Below the pieces are notes generated by a model, which worked only from the letters and a program-made list of their open reading frames with translations, did not search any database and was not told where the DNA came from. A DNA stretch of 64,000 nucleotides from Mucilaginibacter_A sp050955045 (GTDB lineage: Bacteria; Bacteroidota; Bacteroidia; Sphingobacteriales; Sphingobacteriaceae), in contig JBPBQV010000030.1 in assembly GCA_050955045.1 (NCBI GenBank), forward strand, positions 1 to 64,000, read 5' to 3'. Positions 54,466-61,858 of the stretch are shown here, one piece after another. Every line of letters begins with the position of its first letter. Within the stretch, counting starts at the first letter, position 1. The translations under genes were made by a program, and so were the position numbers.

Positions 54466-56364
54466 GTGGATTACTTTAAAAACTTACTGGATTTATTAAA
54501 AACTGAGCGCGAAGAAGATTTAAAAGCTTACCGCAAACTCACCGAAACAACTTCCGTTGCCGATCGGCGGGCAAATGGTTTGGCCTGGTATCCAATTGCG
54601 ATTCGCGGTTCCGAAATTGGCCGCGGCGATTATTTAACGGTGGAAGTAGAGCGCACCACACATCAGGATTTGCCGCATCAGCTTCGGTTTGGTGCTTCGG
54701 CGGTTTTGTTTTCCAACCACGATCCTAAAAACAGCCGTGCAGAAGGAACCATTGCGCACCAAAGCGGCAATCAGCTTAAAATAACCTTAAAAATTGATGA
54801 ATTGCCGGATTGGGCGCGCGACGGAAAGCTGGGCATCGATTTGCTTTTTGATGATAACAGCTACAATGAAATGCAAAACGCGCTGAAACAAGCGGCTGCA
54901 TCGTTAGAAAAACCGGAAGAAGCGCATTTGATAAAGGTTTTGACCGGCCAGCAGGATGCTTCTTTTATGCCACAAAAATCAGTGGTTTCGTTGCCGCAAT
55001 TAAATGCTTCGCAGCAAACGGCAGTCAGCAAGATTTTGTGCGCTCGGGAACTGGCGATTGTGCACGGTCCGCCGGGAACTGGCAAAACCACTACGCTGGT
55101 GCAGGCGATAAAAGCTTTGTTCCAGCAAAATAACCGGCAGATTTTAGTTGTTGCGCCCAGCAATACAGCGGTTGATTTACTGACCGAAAAGCTGGCCGAT
55201 GAAGGATTGAACGTGTTGCGCGTTGGCAATCCGGCGCGTGTTTCCGAACGTTTGGCGGCTACCACTTTGGATAGCAAAATGGCGGTACACAGCGGAATGA
55301 AAGAAATTAAAAAGCTAAAAAAGCAGGCTGCGGAGTACAAAAACATGGCGCACAAATACAAGCGCAATTTCGGCCGTGCAGAACAGGAACAGCGCAAAGC
55401 ACTCTTTAATGAAGCACATAAAATCATCAAAGAAGTTGGCAAAACGGAGCAGTTCATGATGGATGAAATCCTGGCCAAAGCCGAAATTATTACTGCAACT
55501 CTAGTCGGCGCAAATCATTATACCGTTCGTAATCTGAAGTTTGATGTGGTGGTGATTGACGAAGCCGGACAAGCTTTGGAACCAGCCTGCTGGATTCCGA
55601 TTTTAAAAGCGCAGAAAGTGGTTCTGGCAGGCGATCATCATCAGTTGCCGCCCACGATAAAATCTGCCGAAGCTGCCCGCAACGGACTTAATAATACGTT
55701 GCTGGAAAAATGTGCCGTTCGCCATCCGGAAGCGGTTGTGCTGCTGGAAGAACAATACCGGATGCACGAAACGATTATGGGTTATTCGTCGGGCGTTTTT
55801 TATCAGCAACAATTAAAAGCACACGCTTCAGTGGCGCAACATTTGCTTTTTGAACAGGATTTACCGCTGCTTTTTGTAGATACGGCCGGTTGTGGTTTCA
55901 ACGAAAAAGCGGAAGGAACGAGTACCGCAAACCCGGAAGAAGCGGCGTTTTTAATTAAGCATTTAACACAGTTTGTAGCAGAACTGGAAGCGCATTATGA
56001 TGTAGAAAATTTCCCTACGATTGGCATCATTTCGCCTTACAAACAGCAAATTATAGTGCTAAAAGAAGCATTGGTTTCGGCTGATCTGCAAAAATACACG
56101 GAGAAAATTTCGGTCAATACGATTGATAGTTTCCAGGGACAAGAGCGTGACATCATTTACATCAGCCTGACGCGCAGCAACAACCATAACGAAATTGGTT
56201 TCCTGTCGGATATCCGCCGGATGAATGTGGCTTTAACACGCGCACGGAAAAAACTGGTGGTGATCGGCGATAGTTCCACCCTTTCCAAACTGCCTTTTTA
56301 TGCAGATTTTATCACTTATGCAGAGCAGAAAAACGCTTATCAAAGTGCTTGGGAATATGTTTAG
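54466..56364 (+). CDS. Superfamily 1 helicase, Upf1/IGHMBP2-like
   Basis: This helicase of about 632 residues is related to IGHMBP2 and Upf1. I prefer the GTG start at 54466 over a TTG two codons earlier. An N-terminal beta-barrel (about 40-130) is followed by Walker A (VHGPPGTGKTTTLVQ, about 200), a helical insertion (KKLKKQAAEYKNMAHKYKRN), Walker B VIDEAGQALEP, GDHHQLPPT, and the second RecA domain with EQYRMHE, DSFQGQERDIIYIS and ALTRARKKLVVIGD. It may unwind DNA or RNA. Two motif copies lie in the gene: 54957-54972 and 56058-56071 (LKEAL). It sits between a restriction-modification gene and a Bro-N gene. Confidence 0.9.
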   Translation: MDYFKNLLDLLKTEREEDLKAYRKLTETTSVADRRANGLAWYPIAIRGSEIGRGDYLTVEVERTTHQDLPHQLRFGASAVLFSNHDPKNSRAEGTIAHQSGNQLKITLKIDELPDWARDGKLGIDLLFDDNSYNEMQNALKQAAASLEKPEEAHLIKVLTGQQDASFMPQKSVVSLPQLNASQQTAVSKILCARELAIVHGPPGTGKTTTLVQAIKALFQQNNRQILVVAPSNTAVDLLTEKLADEGLNVLRVGNPARVSERLAATTLDSKMAVHSGMKEIKKLKKQAAEYKNMAHKYKRNFGRAEQEQRKALFNEAHKIIKEVGKTEQFMMDEILAKAEIITATLVGANHYTVRNLKFDVVVIDEAGQALEPACWIPILKAQKVVLAGDHHQLPPTIKSAEAARNGLNNTLLEKCAVRHPEAVVLLEEQYRMHETIMGYSSGVFYQQQLKAHASVAQHLLFEQDLPLLFVDTAGCGFNEKAEGTSTANPEEAAFLIKHLTQFVAELEAHYDVENFPTIGIISPYKQQIIVLKEALVSADLQKYTEKISVNTIDSFQGQERDIIYISLTRSNNHNEIGFLSDIRRMNVALTRARKKLVVIGDSSTLSKLPFYADFITYAEQKNAYQSAWEYV

Positions 56365-56391
56365 ATTATTCATGAAAATCAAAATTTAAGT

Positions 56392-56405
56392 GATAAAAGA
56401 AGTAT
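56392..56405 (+). repeat. Dispersed motif, GAAG class
   Basis: GATAAAAGAAGTAT, 28 bases after the helicase stop. Confidence 0.7.
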
Positions 56406-56441
56406 TGGCATACATCAATGTTTTAAGCCCGAATTTTATGC

Positions 56442-56455
56442 TGTAAAAGAAGTAT
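56442..56455 (+). repeat. Dispersed motif, GAAG class
   Basis: TGTAAAAGAAGTAT preceded by TTTATGC, in tandem with the copy 50 bases upstream; one of the few same-strand pairs. Confidence 0.7.
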
Positions 56456-56518
56456 CTCACCAAAGATAAAAAACTAAAATAATTATTAAAAATATTAATT
56501 AAAAGCTAAGCATTTTAG

Positions 56519-56526
56519 TATTTTTG
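56519..56526 (+). promoter_or_regulatory. Candidate -7 box of the Bro-N gene
   Basis: TATTTTTG fits TAnnTTTG. It overlaps the TTG at 56524, which argues against that codon as the start. Confidence 0.4.
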
Positions 56527-56538
56527 GTTTCTGAAATT

Positions 56539-57369
56539 ATGGTTATGGATGCTTTAAAATTGTTTGAAGAGAAAAAAGTTCGTACGCATTGGGACGAAGC
56601 AGAAGAAAAATGGTATTTCAGTATTGTAGATGTTATAGCAATTTTAACTGACAGTAGTAATCCGCAGGTTTATTGGCGGGTTTTGAAAAAGCGGCTATCA
56701 GACGAAGGAAATGAAACCGTTACAAATTGTAACGGTTTGAAAATGCAAGCGCCAGATGGTAAAATGCGTTTAACTGATGTTGCAGATACGGAACAATTAC
56801 TTCGCCTTATTCAATCCATTCCTTCCCCAAAAGCAGAACCTTTTAAGCAATGGCTGGCCAAAGTTGGCTATGAACGGATGCAGGAAATTGCCAACCCGGA
56901 GCAGAGTTTAGACCGCACAAGAGAAAACTGGCAAAAGCTGGGCCGCAGCGAAAAGTGGATACAGCAACGCATGACCGGGCAGGAAACCCGGAACAAACTA
57001 ACCGATTACTGGCAAGAAAGCGGCGTTGAAAAAGGCAATGAATTTGCGTTGCTCACTAATATTATACATGAGGAATGGACAGGGCTTTCTGTAAAAAAGC
57101 ATAAAGATTTAAAGGGATTAAAATCTCAAAACCTGCGCGACCACATGAGCGAAGCAGAACTTATTTTTACAGCTTTGGCTGAATTATCTACCCGCCAGAT
57201 AGCAGAAACCGAAGAGGCAAAAGGCTTGCAAGAAAATGCCCAAGCCAGTAAAAAAGGCGGTTCTGTAGCGAAAAATGCCCGAAAAGAATTGGAAAGCAGA
57301 ACAGGGAAAAATGTGGTGACAGGAGAAAACTTTTTGCCGCCTAAAAAAGAAAACCCGAAATTGAAATAA
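56539..57369 (+). CDS. Bro-N domain protein (DinD/antirepressor-like)
   Basis: A TTG at 56524 also opens this frame, but it lies in a promoter box, so I use the ATG at 56539; the ATG at 56545 (MDALKLFEEKKVRTHWD) is equally good. The protein, about 276 residues, has an N-terminal Bro-N domain (WYFSIVDVIAILTDSSNPQVYWRVLKKRL, about 25-110) known from phage antirepressors and DNA-damage-inducible proteins. A middle part resembling DinD (LTDYWQESGVEKGNEFALLTNIIHEEW) and a basic Gly/Lys-rich tail follow. It may be a mobile or SOS-linked gene. Its place behind a restriction enzyme and a helicase suggests an accessory stretch. Confidence 0.82.
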   Translation: MVMDALKLFEEKKVRTHWDEAEEKWYFSIVDVIAILTDSSNPQVYWRVLKKRLSDEGNETVTNCNGLKMQAPDGKMRLTDVADTEQLLRLIQSIPSPKAEPFKQWLAKVGYERMQEIANPEQSLDRTRENWQKLGRSEKWIQQRMTGQETRNKLTDYWQESGVEKGNEFALLTNIIHEEWTGLSVKKHKDLKGLKSQNLRDHMSEAELIFTALAELSTRQIAETEEAKGLQENAQASKKGGSVAKNARKELESRTGKNVVTGENFLPPKKENPKLK

Positions 57370-57386
57370 ATAGTTTCCTCTAAAAA

Positions 57387-57426
57387 CAAAAGCAGCTATC
57401 TCTACAAAAAGACAGCTGCTTTTATG
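57387..57426. terminator. Terminator between convergent genes
   Basis: AAAAGCAGCT / AGCTGCTTTT stem with a 16-base loop, between the Bro-N and aldo/keto reductase genes. Confidence 0.75.
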
Positions 57427-57442
57427 CACCTAAAAAAGGTTT

Positions 57443-58294
57443 TTATTTAGATAAACTTTCCAGTTCAGCCAAATCTTCTGAAGTCAATTCAACTGATAAA
57501 GTTTTCATATTTTCTTCCAAATGGTTTACACTGGAAGTTCCCGGAATCAGCAAAATATTTGGCGAATGATGCAGCAACCAGCTTAACGCAACTTGCTGTA
57601 CGGTTGCACTTTTTTTCTCAGCTAAAGCAGTAATTTTTTTCATGCCTTCTTCATTTCCACCGTTTAACGGGAACCAGGGAATAAAAGCAATGTTATTTTC
57701 GGTGCAATATTGCAATTCGGCTTCCCATTTACGGTTATCTACGCTGTACATGTTTTGCACAGAAACCACTTCCACAAATTCCTGCGCTTTTTTAATATTT
57801 TCAACGGTGACTTCGGATAAACCGATATGTTTGATTTTACCTTCCTGCTGTGCCTGTTTCAAAAACGCCAGCGTATCTTCAAAAGGTACATTTGGGTCAA
57901 TGCGATGCAGCTGGTACAAATCAATCTGCTCCAATTTCAGGCGTTTTAAACTGCCATCCAATGCCTGTTTTAAATGATCGGGATGACCATTAACCGGCCA
58001 AACATCTGGGCCAGTACGTGTTAAACCGCCTTTTGTGGCAATTACCAATCCATCTGCATACGGAAATAATGCTTCTGCAATCAGTTCTTCCGATACATTT
58101 GGGCCGTAACTATCAGCCGTATCAATAAAATTAACGCCCAGTTCTACAGCTTTTTGCAAAACGCGGATAGCTTCTGCTTTATCTTGCGGCGGTCCCCAAA
58201 TACCTTTTCCGGTGATGCGCATGGCACCGTAGCCCAAACGGTTTACCGTTAAATCTCCACCAATTTTATAAGTTTTTTCAAAAGTTGTGCTCAT
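57443..58294 (-). CDS. Aldo/keto reductase
   Basis: I use the ATG at 58294 (MSTTFEKTYKIGGDLTVNRLG), giving 283 residues; the upstream extension has no family support. This NADPH-dependent oxidoreductase has a TIM barrel with the catalytic set: Asp and Tyr in DTADSYG, Lys in VIATKGG and His in LYQLHRID. The nucleotide end is IPGTSSVNHLEENM. Substrates are probably small carbonyls; related Bacteroidota and actinobacterial proteins are annotated only by family. Single gene. Confidence 0.92.
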   Translation of the reverse strand: MSTTFEKTYKIGGDLTVNRLGYGAMRITGKGIWGPPQDKAEAIRVLQKAVELGVNFIDTADSYGPNVSEELIAEALFPYADGLVIATKGGLTRTGPDVWPVNGHPDHLKQALDGSLKRLKLEQIDLYQLHRIDPNVPFEDTLAFLKQAQQEGKIKHIGLSEVTVENIKKAQEFVEVVSVQNMYSVDNRKWEAELQYCTENNIAFIPWFPLNGGNEEGMKKITALAEKKSATVQQVALSWLLHHSPNILLIPGTSSVNHLEENMKTLSVELTSEDLAELESLSK

Positions 58295-58361
58295 GGTTTT
58301 TGTATTTATGTTGATAGTAAAACCAGTATTCATTTGCATTTGTTTATCAGCACTGTGTAGA

Positions 58362-58377
58362 ATACTTCTTTTATTGG
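58362..58377 (-). repeat. Dispersed motif, GAAG class
   Basis: ATACTTCTTTTATTGG followed by TATT, so AATAC and GTATT flank it; 67 bases upstream of the aldo/keto reductase start. Confidence 0.7.
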
Positions 58378-58586
58378 TATTATTTGGAGATTAAAGTTTG
58401 AGTTTGAAACTATAAAACCCTCAGCCTGAATTGTGGTGAAACTTCCCCGGAAAAAACAAAGCGGGCAACGCAATTCCCTGATTTTAGTTTTCCTGGAATG
58501 CCTAACAGCTGTTTTAAGCGCAAACCTGCTTTGGAACAAACCTTGCAAACTATACAAGTATATCAAACAATTAAAATCTTAAAATC

Positions 58587-58700
58587 ATGAAAAAACTGAT
58601 CGTATTGGCAGCACTTGGTTTAACTTTAGCTACTTCATTTTCTTCTTGCTCCAATAAATACTATCAATATAAAACATCTAAAATGAGGTTCATTAATTAA
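58587..58700 (+). CDS. Very small lipoprotein (37 residues)
   Basis: The frame encodes a lipoprotein signal, MKKLIVLAALGLTLATSF followed by SSCSNK (lipid Cys21), and only 16 further residues, rich in Tyr, Lys and Gln (YYQYKTSKMRFIN). After processing it would be a lipidated 17-residue peptide, in the manner of entericidins or lysis-like lipopeptides. An A-rich stretch precedes the ATG. No homologue comes to mind, and short length lowers certainty. Confidence 0.55.
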   Translation: MKKLIVLAALGLTLATSFSSCSNKYYQYKTSKMRFIN

Positions 58701-58802
58701 AAAACATATTCATTTCGCACGATATCCTTCAAAACAAGTATTGATGACAGTTGAAATATGCTCGGTTTAAAGTTTATTTTTAATATCGTTTTGCAGAAGT
58801 GG

Positions 58803-58818
58803 ATGCTTCTTTTATGCC
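58803..58818 (-). repeat. Dispersed motif, GAAG class
   Basis: ATGCTTCTTTTATGCC followed by ATATAAA; it lies upstream of the 114-residue gene and its promoter box. Confidence 0.7.
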
Positions 58819-58863
58819 ATATAAATCAGTAATAAACTTTCTGGGAAAATAGCATCAAAGCAA

Positions 58864-58871
58864 TAACTTTG
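58864..58871 (+). promoter_or_regulatory. Candidate -7 box
   Basis: TAACTTTG fits TAnnTTTG, 22 bases before the start at 58894. No clear TTTG upstream. Confidence 0.4.
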
Positions 58872-58893
58872 CACCAGGAAACAATTAATAAAG

Positions 58894-59238
58894 ATGAGGC
58901 CAGGCGATAAAGTAATTTGTATTAATGCAACCATTGATCCGGATAAGGCAGATGAAATCCGTCAGGATTTTGAAATCTGGATTACTAAAGATAAAGAATA
59001 TACCATCCGCGAAATACTGGATAATAGCGGCATTGTAACCGGCGTTTTGCTGGATGAAGTGCACAATTTTCCTAAATATTTTAAGTTATTGGGCCGATCT
59101 CAGGAGCCGGCTTTTGCAATCTGGCGTTTCCGGAAACTGATTTATGCTACGCAAACAGAAACCGTGGAAGCAGAACAGGAACTAGTAGAAATTGGTGTGC
59201 AACAGCAACCCGAAAAAGAAAAAGGCACGCAAAAATAA
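58894..59238 (+). CDS. Conserved-looking small cytoplasmic protein, unknown
   Basis: I do not recognise this 114-residue protein. The first 95 residues look folded and beta-rich: it begins MRPGDKVICINATIDPD, then WITKDKEYTIREILDN, GVLLDEVHNFPKYFKLLG and FAIWRFRKLIYA. The layout (GDKVICIN, then EYTIREI) resembles small beta-barrel proteins that follow phage and nucleic-acid genes, but I cannot name a family. The tail is acidic and Gln-rich. A promoter box precedes it. It converges on the gene at 59265. Confidence 0.65.
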   Translation: MRPGDKVICINATIDPDKADEIRQDFEIWITKDKEYTIREILDNSGIVTGVLLDEVHNFPKYFKLLGRSQEPAFAIWRFRKLIYATQTETVEAEQELVEIGVQQQPEKEKGTQK

Positions 59239-59264
59239 GCCTTGTTGTTTGTGAAAGACTGTTT

Positions 59265-59888
59265 TTACGCTTCCTTTTTGGGTTCGATTAAGCCTTGCAC
59301 CAAATTTTTCCACTGATAATTGGAAAAACCCAAAATTGCGCCTATGCCAACTATTGCGTGCCGGATGGTATCCAAAATGCCGTCTGCATGTAAGTTTGGC
59401 ACTTCGTTGCGGCCGTGCACTTCTGCGCTTACTGTGTTTCCTTTGCGTTTCACTACAAACGTACTGGTGGCATCTTCGCCAAAAAAATGAGCCGTATCTG
59501 CATTTGGATTTTGCGGATTGGAAGCAGGCCGAACACGAATAGACGTGATTTGCACATCAGCCGCAACATCAGTTTCATCCTGAATTGCTTCTACCTGAAC
59601 CCAGTCTTCGCCGTTGCCGCTTTTTGGTCCGGGAGCCGGGATATGAATTTGAAAATAATCGTTCTGCTGCACTGTTCGGTTCACTTTCGATCCGTTACTA
59701 TCGGTTAACTGAAAATCGGATGAAGCACCGTTTGCAATTTCTCCCCAGCCAGAAACATTTAGCAACCTTTTTTTGGCAGATTCAAAAAGTTGTATAGCTT
59801 CTTCGCGGTTGTTCAACGTTACCTCGTGCATAGTATCCACTTGGTTTCCTTTTTGCTGCTGCGGAATGTTTTTATCTTCTATGGGCAT
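59265..59888 (-). CDS. Unknown protein of 207 residues with a hydrophobic C-terminus
   Basis: I use the ATG at 59888 (MPIEDKNIPQQQKGNQVDTM), as a longer frame to 59969 lacks support. The protein has a polar N-terminus, a middle beta-rich domain with regular spacing (DYFQIHIPAPGPKSGNGEDWVQVEAI; VQITSIRVRPASNPQ; TSTFVVKRKGNTVSAEVHGRNE) and a mildly hydrophobic helix near the end (AIVGIGAILGFSNYQW). No signal peptide. I do not recognise the family. An ACAG-like motif remnant lies at its 3' end (59257-59271). Confidence 0.65.
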   Translation of the reverse strand: MPIEDKNIPQQQKGNQVDTMHEVTLNNREEAIQLFESAKKRLLNVSGWGEIANGASSDFQLTDSNGSKVNRTVQQNDYFQIHIPAPGPKSGNGEDWVQVEAIQDETDVAADVQITSIRVRPASNPQNPNADTAHFFGEDATSTFVVKRKGNTVSAEVHGRNEVPNLHADGILDTIRHAIVGIGAILGFSNYQWKNLVQGLIEPKKEA

Positions 59889-59953
59889 GGCTGTTTGTTT
59901 AAGTTTCAAAACATAAAAGTAATTTAGTTTTATGGAAGATAGATAAATTACTG

Positions 59954-59967
59954 ATGCTGTTTTTATC
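59954..59967 (-). repeat. Dispersed motif, ACAG class
   Basis: ATGCTGTTTTTATC followed by AACCTAAA, between the divergent genes at 59888 and 60019. Confidence 0.7.
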
Positions 59968-60018
59968 AACCTAAAATCCGTGTTCTTTTAAAATCAAACC
60001 AATTGTTACTTTTAAAAC

Positions 60019-60672
60019 ATGAATTCAGCAATCACAATACCAATTTTATCTGCCGAAGAACTGCGCGTTTTGGGCGTTTTAATGGAGAAAAGCAAAACTA
60101 CGCCCGATTATTATCCAATGACTTTAAACAGTTTGACTACGGCCTGCAATCAAAAATCTTCGCGCAAACCTGTGGTAGATTATGAAGAAGAAACTGTTGT
60201 TTTAGCCTTAAATTCATTAAAAAAGAAGGGTTTGATTGCTACGGCAACCGGCGGCTCTATCCGCGCGGTTAAATACAAGCACAACTTTGCTATCGTTTTT
60301 CCGGTTGTTCCTGCGGAAGTTGCTTTAATTTGTCTGCTGATTTTGCGCGGGCCGCAAACGCCGGGCGAACTGAATACTAATTCGGGCCGGATGTACGAAT
60401 TTGAATCGATAGAAGAAGTACAAACTGTTTTAGAAAAGCTTTCTCAGCCGGAAAAACCTTTTGTAAAACAGTTACCGCGCCGCAGCGGACAAAAAGAAGT
60501 TCGTTTTGCGCATCTTTTAGGCGGAGAAGTTGTGTTTGAGGAAGAAGAAATCCCGCAAGAACCGGCGCGAAAATCAGTTAGTGAATTGGAAGCACGTGTT
60601 ACGCAATTAGAACAAGATTATTTGGTGCTAAAAGAAGCATTAAATAAGTTGATGAAGGAATTGGGTGTTTGA
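60019..60672 (+). CDS. YceH (DUF480) family protein
   Basis: This 217-residue protein is a member of the YceH family, with two winged-helix domains: LRVLGVLMEKSKTTPDYYPMTLNSLTTACNQKSSRKPV is the typical first one, and LLILRGPQTPGELNTNSGRMYEF opens the second. A C-terminal coiled coil (VSELEARVTQLEQDYLVLKEAL) follows. Function is not established in any organism I know. A GAAG motif copy is read as LKEAL at 60627-60640. Single gene. Confidence 0.93.
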   Translation: MNSAITIPILSAEELRVLGVLMEKSKTTPDYYPMTLNSLTTACNQKSSRKPVVDYEEETVVLALNSLKKKGLIATATGGSIRAVKYKHNFAIVFPVVPAEVALICLLILRGPQTPGELNTNSGRMYEFESIEEVQTVLEKLSQPEKPFVKQLPRRSGQKEVRFAHLLGGEVVFEEEEIPQEPARKSVSELEARVTQLEQDYLVLKEALNKLMKELGV

Positions 60673-60768
60673 GAAATTAAAAATCGAAAAGTGTAAATGA
60701 GATTATAAAAAAGAGTTTAGTAGAATTTCATAAGTTTTCTTAAAAAGGATATGGACAAAGCTTCTTTC

Positions 60769-61743
60769 TCAAAACACCTTTCCTAAAAATCCAACTACAT
60801 AATCCACCGTTGGCGTAAACCAAGGTTCAAACAAGCAAAAGCTATGCGGCGAATCCGGGAAAGCATGAACTTCGGAATAAATATGATATTGGTCTAAAAT
60901 CCTCCGGAAATCATCACGTCCGGCGTGCATCCGGTCAACAGAACTATTCAGGAATAAAAATGGTGGCGTAGTTTTGGCAACATGAGTTAAAGGCGATGCT
61001 TCTTTTAACAGTTCAAAATTTGTTTTTGGATTGTAACCAAACCAGTAAGTTGAAGCTGAAATTGATTTGGTATCATTTCCTTCGCCAGAATCCGGATGCA
61101 CAAAAGATAATGTTCCATCAATATCAACCACGGCATTTACATTACTTGAAGTTTTGCTGTTGCAACCAGTACCTTCAAAAGCAGGATTTTGCTGCGTTGT
61201 GCCTATTAATGCTGCCAGCTCGCCTCCGGCAGAAAAACCTAAGGCTGCAATTTTGTTCGTGTCAACGTTAAATTTTCTGGCATTTGCATGTATCCAGCGC
61301 AAAGCTGCTTTTAAATCATAAACGGCTGCGGGATACTGTGCTTCGGTAGAAAGTCGGTACTCCACCGTAAAACAAACAAAACCTTTGGTCGCAAGCTTTT
61401 GAGCCAGCGGAATATGCTGCATACGGTTGCCCGAACGCCAGCCACCGCCATGAATAATCAAAATTGCCGGAAGTTTTTTCTTTGTTTTTGGATAAAAAGC
61501 ATCCAAGTGTAAATCCCGCTTTCCAATAATGCAATACACCAGATTCCGCTGCTCTTTAACTTCTGGTGAAGATGCTTCTTTTACCAGTATAATATCAGGA
61601 TATTTTTTGCGTGTGGATTGAAAAGCACTGTAATTGCTGTAACTGGTATCCGGTTTTTGGGTGAGGCCAGAAAGTAGTTGCGCTTTTGCCGGAAACAAAT
61701 AAAAAGCAAAGAGCAGGAAAAGCAGGTGTTTCTTCAGCATCAT
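60769..61743 (-). CDS. Secreted alpha/beta-hydrolase (esterase, BD-FAE/lipase-like)
   Basis: This 324-residue enzyme has a signal peptide (MMLKKHLLFLLFAFYLFPAKAQ) and the hormone-sensitive-lipase-like layout: oxyanion segment IIHGGGWRSGNR, nucleophile in GFSAGGELAAL, an Asp in NSSVDRMHAG and a His in FPDSPHSF. It is close to feruloyl/acetyl-xylan esterases, so removal of acyl groups from plant polysaccharide is possible, but no other saccharide gene is beside it. Two motif copies are read inside the gene: 60996-61009 (LLKEAS) and 61572-61585 (VKEASS). Confidence 0.9.
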   Translation of the reverse strand: MMLKKHLLFLLFAFYLFPAKAQLLSGLTQKPDTSYSNYSAFQSTRKKYPDIILVKEASSPEVKEQRNLVYCIIGKRDLHLDAFYPKTKKKLPAILIIHGGGWRSGNRMQHIPLAQKLATKGFVCFTVEYRLSTEAQYPAAVYDLKAALRWIHANARKFNVDTNKIAALGFSAGGELAALIGTTQQNPAFEGTGCNSKTSSNVNAVVDIDGTLSFVHPDSGEGNDTKSISASTYWFGYNPKTNFELLKEASPLTHVAKTTPPFLFLNSSVDRMHAGRDDFRRILDQYHIYSEVHAFPDSPHSFCLFEPWFTPTVDYVVGFLGKVF

Positions 61744-61804
61744 ATTTTTTTCACTTAAAATTTATTTTTTAAAATAGTTGATAAAAATAGCATTTCACCA
61801 AATA

Positions 61805-61833
61805 ATAAAAGCCACTTTTTCAAGCGGCCTTTA
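61805..61833 (-). terminator. Hairpin terminator of the SnoaL-like gene
   Basis: AAAAGCCACTT / AAGCGGCCTTT with small mismatches, 26 bases after the stop on the minus strand; the T run is on the minus strand. Confidence 0.6.
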
Positions 61834-61842
61834 CATTTCTCG

Positions 61843-61858
61843 ATACTGTTTTTACCGA
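61843..61858 (-). repeat. Dispersed motif, ACAG class, touching a stop codon
   Basis: ATACTGTTTTTACCGA lies directly against the stop of the SnoaL-like gene (61859). Confidence 0.75.

Noticed and set aside
58330..58566. Minus-strand frame of 78 codons, and a plus-strand GTG frame of about 49 codons over the same bases
   Set aside because: Neither has a convincing start context or family; both overlap the extension of the aldo/keto reductase gene or intergenic sequence. The plus-strand one has a possible membrane helix but no other support.
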